Shown here one piece after another: positions 5,742-11,521 of a stretch of 12,579 nt of DNA; the stretch's first letter is position 1, and each line of letters starts with the position of its first letter. The stretch comes from JAEKLB01 sp050249235 (GTDB lineage Bacteria; Actinomycetota; Acidimicrobiia; Acidimicrobiales; CADCSY01). The DNA is taken from NCBI GenBank assembly GCA_050249235.1, contig JBFWQW010000085.1, positions 1 to 12,579 of the forward strand, in the 5' to 3' direction. The translations under genes and the position numbers were made by a program. A model generated the notes under the pieces. It saw only the letters and a list, made by a program, of their open reading frames with translations, was not told where the DNA came from and did not search any database.

Positions 5742-7019
5742 ATGACGCTGGTCGCCCGCACCCGCCGCCTCGGCGCCGACGACGCCGCCGGGCTCGACCT
5801 CCTGGCCGAGGCCGGCCGGCGGGGGTTCCTCTTCGAGCAGGCCGGCGACGGCCTGGCCGGCCGGGGCGAGGTGGCCCGCATCCCCCTCCCCGTCGGCGAC
5901 GGCCGCCTCCGCGTCGCCGCCGACCGGGTGCAGGAGGCGCTCCGGGCCGTCGAGGTCGACCACGACGAGGTCGGCCTCCCCGGGACGGGTCCGGTCGCCT
6001 TCGCCGCCCTGCCCTTCGCCGACGAGAGCCCCGGCTCGGTCGTCGTCCCCCGGGTGGTCGCGGGGCGGCGGGGCGACACCGCCTGGGTCACGACGATCGT
6101 CGACACCGACGACCCCGCTGGCGGCGGCACCGGCGACCCCGCGGACGGCCACGACGGCGACTGGCGGCAGGCGACATCCGAGGCCGGGTGGCCGGCGCCG
6201 ACCTCGTTCACCGTCCGCCCCGGGCGGACACCCGCGTCATGGTGCGAGGCCGTCGAGGCGGCCGTCGCCCGCATCCGCGGCGGCGAGCTCGACAAGGTGG
6301 TGCTGGCCCGGGAGGTCGTCGTCGAGACCGACCACCCCGTCGACGTGCTCGCCGTGCTCCGGCAGCTCCGGGCCGGCTATCCCGCCGCCATGCTCTACCT
6401 CGTCGACGGCTTCGCCGGCGCCACGCCCGAGCTGCTCGTCGAGCGCGTGGGCGACGTCGTCCGCAGCCACCCCCACGCCGGCACCACCCCCCGCACGGGC
6501 GACCCGGTGGCCGACGCCGCCCGGGCCGCCGCCCTGTTCGCGTCCGAGAAGGACCGGGCCGAGCACCGGGTGTCGATCGACATGGTGCTCGACACGCTCC
6601 TCGCCTTCTCCTCCTACGTCGACTCCGAGCCCGAGCCGTCGATCGTCACGCTGGCCAACGTGCAGCACCTGGCCTCGATGGTCGAGGGACGGCTGTCGTC
6701 GCCCGCCGCCGACGTGCTCACCCTGGTCGCCGCCCTGCACCCCAACCCGATGATCTGCGGCTTCCCGGCCGCCGCCGCCCGCAAGGTCATCGCCGACCTC
6801 GAGGGCTTCGACCGGGGTCGCTACACAGGCGCGGTGGGCTGGGTCGACGCCCGCGGCGACGGCCGCTTCGGCGTCGCCATCCGTGGTGCCGAGCTCGACG
6901 GCAACCGGGCCCGCCTCTTCGCCGGCAACGGCATCGTCGCCGACTCCGACGCCGCCACCGAGCTGGCCGAGACCCGGGCCAAGCTCCAGGCCATGCTCGG
7001 CGCCATCGTCCGGCCCTGA
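5742..7019 (+). CDS. menF: Isochorismate synthase (menaquinone-type)
   Basis: MenF converts chorismate to isochorismate, the committed step to menaquinone. The 425-residue protein has a variable N-terminal region (1-160) and a C-terminal chorismate-binding domain. Key parts are ELDKVVLAREVVVE (182-195) with the likely general base K185, and ATPELLVERVGD (227-238) with the likely general acid E230. Also present are HAGTTPRTGDP (245-255), SEKDRAEH (268-275), LHPNPMICGFP (332-342), EGFDRGRYTGAVGWVDA (354-370) and FAGNGIVADSD (393-403). The GFP box resembles isochorismate synthases rather than anthranilate or aminodeoxychorismate synthases, and the menaquinone neighbours support MenF. A salicylate or siderophore role is unlikely here. 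ATG 5742 has no clear Shine-Dalgarno. The gene stops 2 bp before repeat copy B. Confidence 0.9.
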   Translation: MTLVARTRRLGADDAAGLDLLAEAGRRGFLFEQAGDGLAGRGEVARIPLPVGDGRLRVAADRVQEALRAVEVDHDEVGLPGTGPVAFAALPFADESPGSVVVPRVVAGRRGDTAWVTTIVDTDDPAGGGTGDPADGHDGDWRQATSEAGWPAPTSFTVRPGRTPASWCEAVEAAVARIRGGELDKVVLAREVVVETDHPVDVLAVLRQLRAGYPAAMLYLVDGFAGATPELLVERVGDVVRSHPHAGTTPRTGDPVADAARAAALFASEKDRAEHRVSIDMVLDTLLAFSSYVDSEPEPSIVTLANVQHLASMVEGRLSSPAADVLTLVAALHPNPMICGFPAAAARKVIADLEGFDRGRYTGAVGWVDARGDGRFGVAIRGAELDGNRARLFAGNGIVADSDAATELAETRAKLQAMLGAIVRP

Positions 7020-7021
7020 GC

Positions 7022-7155
7022 GGGTGCGCCAACAGGCGCACCCGTGGCCCGAGCCGCCCGGCGCCGACGGGGCCGAGAGCGGGGAGCACCGCGCCCTCCT
7101 CGGCGAGGAAGGAGCCGAGAGAACCAGAACGGACGTGGCCTCTCCGCGCCGCCCT
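7022..7155 (+). repeat. Structured intergenic repeat element, copy B (about 134 bp)
   Basis: This second copy of the element at 3727-3857 begins 2 bp after the menF stop. Its 5' hairpin is perfect: GGGTGCGCC (7022-7030) pairs with GGCGCACCC (7035-7043) across a 4-nt AACA loop. Copy A has a T-T mismatch at one pair of this stem. The central GCCGAG (7073-7078) and CTCGGC (7099-7104) pair over a longer loop. The conserved 28-nt tail lies at 7128-7155. Only one copy of the 71-bp unit is present here. Like copy A it sits between convergent genes (menF and menD) and in the same orientation on the plus strand. Confidence 0.85.
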
Positions 7156-7160
7156 GACAC

Positions 7161-7184
7161 GGGGTCGGGCGGGGTCGGGCGGGG
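7161..7184 (+). other. G-quadruplex-type tract in the menF/menD spacer
   Basis: A 10-bp word GGGGTCGGGC is repeated twice and then partly again, giving five runs of three or four G separated by only 1-2 nt (7161-7164, 7167-7169, 7171-7174, 7177-7179, 7181-7184). Short loops of this kind favour a parallel G-quadruplex on the plus strand, that is, in the 3' region of the menF transcript. The folding is predicted, not shown. Confidence 0.6.
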
Positions 7185-7196
7185 CCGGACCGGCCC
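7182..7196. terminator. Perfect palindrome, possible bidirectional terminator
   Basis: GGGCCGG (7182-7188) and CCGGCCC (7190-7196) are perfect inverted repeats around a single base. They lie at the convergent end of menF and menD, 17 bp before the menD stop. No T-tract follows on either strand, so intrinsic termination would be of the T-poor kind proposed for GC-rich actinobacteria. Confidence 0.35.
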
Positions 7197-7213
7197 GCGA
7201 TCGCCACCTCGGA

Positions 7214-8911
7214 TCAGAGGCTGGCGGCGACCTCGGCGTGGAGCTCGTCGTGGACGGCCACGTTGCTGGCCCGGTCGGTGCGGGCCACCACCACCCGCAC
7301 CCCAGGCTCACCCACCGAGGCGAGGGCGTCGTCGAGGTCGCGGGGCGTTCGCACCCCCCGGACGGCGAGCCCGTGCACCTGGGCCAGGGCCAGGAGGTCG
7401 ACATCGTGGGGCGTCCCGAACAGCAGCTCGAACCGGTCGCGCGAGAGCGCACCGGCCTGGGGGAGGAACGAGAAGATCCCGCCGCCGCGGTTGTCGACGA
7501 CCACGATCGTGAGGTCGACCGGCCGGTCGGCCAGGGCCAGGAGGGCGCTGGCGTCGTGCAGGAAGGAGACGTCGCCGGTGAGCACCGCGGTCGGGTGCCC
7601 GGCGCCGGCCAGCGCCACCCCGACAGCCGTCGACACCACCCCGTCGATGCCGTTGGCACCCCGGTTGGCGAGGACCCGCAGGCCGGCCCGGGGGGCCGCG
7701 AACCACTCGAGGTCGCGAACCGGCATCGACGAGCCCACGACGAGGGTGGCGCCGTCGGGCAGGCCGGCAGCCAGGCGGCGGGCCACGCCCGGCTCGGAGA
7801 TGGCCGGCCGGCGCCCGAGCACCCGCTCGAAGGCGGCCTGGGCGGTCGACTCGGCGGCCCGCCAGGTGGCGGCCCACCCGGCATCGACCTCCAGCCCGGC
7901 CAGCTCGGCGGCCAGGCGCCGGCACCAGGCGCCGGGCTCGGCGGCGACCAGCCGGTCGGCGTCGCGGTCGGGATCGAACCAGGCGCCCGAGCCGGCCACC
8001 GCCACCCGCACGGCGTCGAGGCCGGCGAGCCACTGGCCGGTGACCTTCGAGGCCGGCGCCGACCCCAGCCGGACCACCACGTCGGGCCGGTTGGCCGCCG
8101 CGAAGCCCTCGTGGCGCAGGACGGCGTCGAAGGCGGCCACGGTCCACGGGCCCGGCACCCGACACCCCGACCGGGGATCGGCCAGCACCGGCCAGCCGGT
8201 GGCCTCGGCCAGGGCGGCCACGCCGTCCGGGTCGTCGATGCCGCCCCCCGCGACCAGCAGGCCCCGGGCCGTTGCCAGCGACCCGGCCAGGGACGGGTCG
8301 AACGTGGCCGGGGTCCCGTCGCCGGGCGAGCCGGCCCGGTGCCAGGCCGAGCCGTCGGGCCGGCCCGGGGGCAGCGGGCCCGGCTCCCCCACCAGGGGGT
8401 CGCGGAAGGCCAGGTTCAGGTGGACCGGTCCGGGCCTGGCCCCGGTGGCCTCGGCGACCGCCCGAGCCGCCACCGATCGCCAGCCGGAGCGGGTGGCCTC
8501 GTCGGCCACGCCCGGCTCGGCGAACCAGCGGGCGGCCCGCCCGAAGAGGTGGGTCTGGTCGATGGTCTGGGGGGCGCCGACGGCCTGCAGCTCGGGGGGG
8601 CGGTCGGCGGTGCAGGCGATCATCGGCACCCCGGCCATCGACGCCTCGACCACCGCCGGGTGCAGCTCGACCGCGGCGGTGCCGCTCGTGGTGAGCACCA
8701 CCGCCGGTCGCCCGGCGGCCAGCCCGAGGCCGAGGGCGGTGAAGCCGGCCGAGCGCTCGTCGTGGTGCACGTGGACGCGGAGCCGCCCGTCGGCGACCAG
8801 GGCGATGGCCAGCGGCGTGGAGCGCGAGCCCGGGCACACCACGGCGTCGGTGACGCCGGCCCGGACCCACTCGTCCACGAGGGTGGCGGCGAAGGTCGCC
8901 TGTACGTTCAC
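7214..8911 (-). CDS. menD: SEPHCHC synthase (ThDP-dependent)
   Basis: MenD joins isochorismate and 2-oxoglutarate, with loss of CO2, to give SEPHCHC, using thiamine diphosphate and Mg2+. The 565-residue protein has the full three-domain plan. The N-terminal part shows VCPGSRSTPLAIAL (25-38), HHDERSAGFTALGLGLA (49-65) with the ThDP-activating E52, TTSGTAAVELHPAVVEA (74-90) and TADRPPELQAVGAPQTIDQ (101-119). The C-terminal cofactor domain shows SSMPVRD (394-400), NRGANGIDGVVSTAVG (416-431) and TGDVSFLHD (445-453), with VVDNRGGGIFSFLPQ (471-485). The GTG start at 8911 has a good Shine-Dalgarno (GGAGGT) 9 nt upstream, which lies inside menH. It diverges from menH by 5 bp and converges on menF across the repeat element. 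Confidence 0.96.
   Translation of the reverse strand: MNVQATFAATLVDEWVRAGVTDAVVCPGSRSTPLAIALVADGRLRVHVHHDERSAGFTALGLGLAAGRPAVVLTTSGTAAVELHPAVVEASMAGVPMIACTADRPPELQAVGAPQTIDQTHLFGRAARWFAEPGVADEATRSGWRSVAARAVAEATGARPGPVHLNLAFRDPLVGEPGPLPPGRPDGSAWHRAGSPGDGTPATFDPSLAGSLATARGLLVAGGGIDDPDGVAALAEATGWPVLADPRSGCRVPGPWTVAAFDAVLRHEGFAAANRPDVVVRLGSAPASKVTGQWLAGLDAVRVAVAGSGAWFDPDRDADRLVAAEPGAWCRRLAAELAGLEVDAGWAATWRAAESTAQAAFERVLGRRPAISEPGVARRLAAGLPDGATLVVGSSMPVRDLEWFAAPRAGLRVLANRGANGIDGVVSTAVGVALAGAGHPTAVLTGDVSFLHDASALLALADRPVDLTIVVVDNRGGGIFSFLPQAGALSRDRFELLFGTPHDVDLLALAQVHGLAVRGVRTPRDLDDALASVGEPGVRVVVARTDRASNVAVHDELHAEVAASL
8903..8908 (+). promoter_or_regulatory. Putative -10 element for menH, inside menD codons 2-3
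   Basis: TACGTT fits TANNNT and ends 8 nt before the menH ATG (8917). Read on the minus strand, it occupies menD codons 2 and 3 (AAC GTA). No Shine-Dalgarno is seen before menH, so a leaderless or nearly leaderless transcript is likely. Confidence 0.45.
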
Positions 8912-8916
8912 CGCCG

Positions 8917-9675
8917 ATGGACCTCCTGCCGTCCGACCGCCTGGGCCGCGGGCCCCGCCTGGCCCTGGTCCACGGCTTCACCCAGACCCGCCGGTCGTGG
9001 GCGGCGATCGCCGCCGAGCTCGGCACCGACCACGAGGTCGTGACGATCGACGCGCCCGGGCACGGTGACGCGTCCGGCGTCGAGGTCGGCCTCGTCGAGG
9101 GCGGCGAGCTCGTGGCCCGGACGGCCGGCCCGGCCACGCTCGTCGGCTACTCGATGGGCGGCCGCCTGTGCCTCCACGCCGCCCTCGCCTCGCCCGGCAC
9201 GGTTCGGGGCCTGGTGGTGCTCGGGGCGACGGGGGGCATCGACGACGCGGCCGAGCGGGCCGGGCGCCGGATCGCCGACGAAGCCCTCGCCGATCACCTC
9301 GAGGCCGTCGGCGTGCCCGCCTTCGTGGACGAGTGGTTGGACCAACCGCTGTTCGCCTCGCTGGGCGAGCCCGGCCGGGGCCGGGACGATCGCCTGCGGA
9401 ACACCGCGGCCGGCCTGGCGTCGAGCCTCCGGCTGGCGGGCACGGGCACCCAACGACCGCTCTGGGACGACCTGGCCGGCGTGGCCGTGCCGGTGCTCGT
9501 GCTGGCCGGCGAGCGGGACGACAAGTTCCGCTCGGCCGGCGCCCGGCTGGCGGCCGCGGTGGGCCCGAACGCCCGCCTCGAGGTCGTGCCCGACGCGGGT
9601 CATGCCGCCCACCTGGAGCAGCCGGACGCGTTCGTGCGGATCCTTCGAGCGTGGGTGGCGGAACACGGCCTCTGA
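8917..9675 (+). CDS. menH: SHCHC synthase (alpha/beta hydrolase fold)
   Basis: MenH removes pyruvate from SEPHCHC to give SHCHC. The 252-residue alpha/beta-hydrolase has LALVHGFTQTRRSW (15-28), a family-typical oxyanion region. The nucleophile elbow GYSMGGRLCLHAAL (77-90) carries S79. The acid D201 lies in LAGERDDKF (196-204) and the base H229 in PDAGHAAHLEQPDAF (225-239). The HGFTQT start, the GERDDKF block and the genomic position between menD and menA together favour MenH over a generic esterase. Length is normal. The ATG at 8917 is 5 bp from the menD start on the other strand. It converges on menA across 71 bp. Confidence 0.92.
   Translation: MDLLPSDRLGRGPRLALVHGFTQTRRSWAAIAAELGTDHEVVTIDAPGHGDASGVEVGLVEGGELVARTAGPATLVGYSMGGRLCLHAALASPGTVRGLVVLGATGGIDDAAERAGRRIADEALADHLEAVGVPAFVDEWLDQPLFASLGEPGRGRDDRLRNTAAGLASSLRLAGTGTQRPLWDDLAGVAVPVLVLAGERDDKFRSAGARLAAAVGPNARLEVVPDAGHAAHLEQPDAFVRILRAWVAEHGL
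8921..8926 (-). promoter_or_regulatory. menD Shine-Dalgarno lying inside menH codons 2-4
   Basis: GGAGGT on the minus strand ends 9 nt before the menD GTG (8911). It is the clearest ribosome-binding site in the window and supports that start. It means the menD mRNA begins within the menH coding sequence and carries an antisense copy of the menH start. Confidence 0.65.
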
Positions 9676-9706
9676 CCCTCCCCTTCCGTGGTCAACTTCT
9701 CGCTGC

Positions 9707-9744
9707 CCGGCCGCGGCACCTGCCGTGACACCGCTCGGGGCCGG
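9707..9744. terminator. Possible hairpin at the menH/menA convergent end
   Basis: The 71-bp spacer 9676-9746 contains CCGGCC (9707-9712) and GGCCGG (9739-9744), with an inner CGGC-ACCT-GCCG hairpin (9714-9725). There is no T-tract and the outer loop is long, so this is a weak terminator candidate. This spacer lacks the repeat element found at the other two larger convergent junctions. Confidence 0.3.
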
Positions 9745-9746
9745 CG

Positions 9747-10610
9747 TCAGGCACTGAGCGCGAGTCCGGCACCGAGCAACAGCCCGAAGACGAGCTGCAG
9801 CCGCCCGGTGTCGACCAGCACGGGCACGAGGCCCGGGCCCACCGTCTGCCCGGCGATCCGGCGCAGGGGGCGGGCCGCGAAGGGCAGGGCAACGAAGGCC
9901 AGCAGAGCGGCCGGCCGGCGCAGGGCCAGCAACGGCACCGAGGCGAAGGCGGCGGCCACCAACCCGGCGTAGAAGGCTCGGGTCGGGCCGTCACCGAGCC
10001 GGACGGCCAGGGTGCGCTTGCCGGCCACCGCGTCCGACGGGATGTCCCGCAGGTTGTTCACCACGAGGAGGGCGGTGGCGAGCAGCCCCACGGGCACGGC
10101 CGCCCCGATGGCGAGGAGGCTGACCTCCTCGCCCTGGACGTAGGCCGACCCGATGGTGGCCACCAGCCCGAAGAACACGAACACGAACACCTCGCCGAGG
10201 CCGGCGTAGCCGTACGGGCGCGGGCCGCCCGTGTAGAAGTAGCCGGCCGCCAGCGAGGCGCCCCCCACCAGCAGCAGCTCGGGGCCGACGACGGCGGCGA
10301 GGGCGGCCCCGGCGGCGGCAGCGACGGCCGCCGCGACCAGCGAGGCCTTCCGCACCTGGGCCGCGGTGGCTAGCCCGCCGGCGACCAGGCGGGTCGGCCC
10401 GACCCGGTGATCGTCGGTGCCACGGACCCCGTCGGCGTAGTCGTTCTGGTAGTTGGTGAAGACCTGGATGGCGAGGGCCACCACCATGGCGCCCGCGGCG
10501 CGGGGGAACGAGATCCCCACCCCGCCGGCCGCGGCCGCCGTGCCGACCACGACGGGCACCACCGCCGCCGGCAGCGTGCGGGGGCGGGCCCCGTCCACCC
10601 ACCGGTTCAC
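9747..10610 (-). CDS. menA: 1,4-dihydroxy-2-naphthoate polyprenyltransferase
   Basis: MenA is a UbiA-superfamily membrane enzyme that attaches a polyprenyl chain to DHNA with loss of CO2, giving demethylmenaquinone. The 287-residue protein starts with WVDGARPRTLPAAVVPVVVG (4-23), a MenA-type opening. The first Asp-rich motif NYQNDYADGVRGTDD (53-67) supplies N53, D57 and D60. VGPTRLVAGGL (70-80) follows. The second Asp-rich motif NNLRDIPSDAVAGKRTLAVR (185-204) supplies D189 and D193. Several hydrophobic helices fill the rest, with the last ending near 284. The GTG start at 10610 has no Shine-Dalgarno. It lies 40 bp downstream of menB on the same strand and is probably co-transcribed with it. 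Confidence 0.94.
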   Translation of the reverse strand: MNRWVDGARPRTLPAAVVPVVVGTAAAAGGVGISFPRAAGAMVVALAIQVFTNYQNDYADGVRGTDDHRVGPTRLVAGGLATAAQVRKASLVAAAVAAAAGAALAAVVGPELLLVGGASLAAGYFYTGGPRPYGYAGLGEVFVFVFFGLVATIGSAYVQGEEVSLLAIGAAVPVGLLATALLVVNNLRDIPSDAVAGKRTLAVRLGDGPTRAFYAGLVAAAFASVPLLALRRPAALLAFVALPFAARPLRRIAGQTVGPGLVPVLVDTGRLQLVFGLLLGAGLALSA

Positions 10611-10650
10611 GGTTGCCGGGCCGGGCCGGCCGGCGGGCGCGGCGTGGGGC

Positions 10651-11502
10651 TCATGCCCGGCGCGGGAAGCGTGAGAAGTCGGGGGCCCGCTTCGCCTTGT
10701 ACGCCTCGCGACCCTCGGCCGCCTCGTCCGAGCCGTAGAAGAGCAGGTTGGTGTCGTGGGCCAGCTGCTGGATGCCGGCCAGGCCGTCCTCCTCGGCGTG
10801 GAAGCTGAGCTTCAGCAGCCGCAGGGCCCAGGGCGAGAGCTCGAGCATCTCGCGGCACCAGCCCAGCGTCTCCTCCTCGAGCCGGTCGAGCGGGACGACG
10901 GTGTTCACGAGCCCCATCTCGAGCGCCTGGGCGGCGTCGTACTGGCGGCAGAGGAACCAGATCTCCTTGGCCTTCTTCGGGCCGACCAGCCGGGAGAGGA
11001 TCGACGCGCCGAAGCCGCCGTCGAACGACCCCACCCGCGGACCGGTCTGGCCGAAGCGGGCGTTGTCGGCGGCGATGGTGAGGTCGCACACCAGGTGCAG
11101 CACGTGGCCACCGCCGATGGCGTAACCGGCGACCATCGCCACCACCGGCTTGGGCAGGCGGCGGATCTGCACGTGGAGGTCGGTGACGTGGAATCGACCG
11201 ACGCCCTGGCGGGCCTGCTCGTCGTCGCCGAGGTAGCCGCTCTCGCCCCGCACCCGCTGGTCGCCGCCCGAGCTGAAGGCGTCGGGGCCCTCGCCGGTGA
11301 GGATCACGGCGCCGACCGACGGATCCTCGCGGGCCAGCTCGAAGGCGTGCATGAGCTCGATCACCGTCTGGGGGCGGAAGGCGTTGCGCACCTCCGGCCG
11401 GTCGATGGTGAGCTTCGCCACCCGCACGCCGGAGGGGAGCACCTCGGCCGTCTCGTAGCGGATGTCGGTCCATTCGCCGCTCGGCTGCCAGTTGACGGGC
11501 AC
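10651..11502 (-). CDS. menB: 1,4-dihydroxy-2-naphthoyl-CoA synthase
   Basis: MenB is a crotonase-fold enzyme that closes o-succinylbenzoyl-CoA to DHNA-CoA. The 283-residue protein has FSSGGDQRVRG (76-86), AGYAIGGGHVLHLVCDLTIA (125-144, oxyanion hole) and FGQTGPRVGSFDGGFGASIL (150-169) with the likely catalytic D161. ALEMGLVNTVVP (193-204) and the C-terminal AYKAKRAPDFSRFPRR (268-282) are typical of MenB. The QTGP sequence carries glycine where the M. tuberculosis type has aspartate, which as I recall marks the bicarbonate-dependent class. GTG 11502 is chosen because PVNWQPSGEWTDIRYET fits the family start and a TATTGT box lies 8 nt upstream. The open frame extends much further upstream, but only through antisense menE sequence. 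It shares a 19-bp promoter region with menE. Confidence 0.95.
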   Translation of the reverse strand: MPVNWQPSGEWTDIRYETAEVLPSGVRVAKLTIDRPEVRNAFRPQTVIELMHAFELAREDPSVGAVILTGEGPDAFSSGGDQRVRGESGYLGDDEQARQGVGRFHVTDLHVQIRRLPKPVVAMVAGYAIGGGHVLHLVCDLTIAADNARFGQTGPRVGSFDGGFGASILSRLVGPKKAKEIWFLCRQYDAAQALEMGLVNTVVPLDRLEEETLGWCREMLELSPWALRLLKLSFHAEEDGLAGIQQLAHDTNLLFYGSDEAAEGREAYKAKRAPDFSRFPRRA

Positions 11503-11509
11503 GGCCGAC

Positions 11510-11515
11510 GACAAT
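11510..11515 (+). promoter_or_regulatory. Putative -10 element for menE
   Basis: GACAAT matches four of six positions of TATAAT, including the key A2 and T6, and ends 6 nt before the menE GTG at 11522. It overlaps the menB -10 hexamer on the other strand, so the two promoters probably cannot be occupied at once (inference). Confidence 0.45.
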
Positions 11516-11516
11516 A
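11511..11516 (-). promoter_or_regulatory. Putative -10 element for menB-menA
   Basis: TATTGT on the minus strand ends 8 nt before the menB GTG at 11502. It overlaps, base for base except at one end, the forward -10-like hexamer for menE. No Shine-Dalgarno is present. Confidence 0.55.
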
Positions 11517-11521
11517 GGCCC

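Noticed and set aside
7022..7155. tRNA, tmRNA or known riboswitch in the repeat
   Set aside because: No cloverleaf, no CCA or T-arm consensus, no tag frame and no riboswitch core; it is also at 3' ends, not upstream of genes.
6188..9043. Very long plus-strand open frame over menF, the repeat and menD
   Set aside because: It is antisense to menD and out of frame with menF; its product is low-complexity Arg/Gly/Pro text, a typical shadow in GC-rich DNA.
9676..9746. A third copy of the structured repeat at the menH/menA convergent end
   Set aside because: I compared the spacer by eye with the 5' hairpin and the 28-nt tail and found no match; only a weak, unrelated hairpin is present.
10625..10634. 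GCCGGCCGGC palindrome between menB and menA as a terminator or operator
   Set aside because: Such GC palindromes arise easily at this base composition, there is no T-tract, and it lies inside a likely operon.
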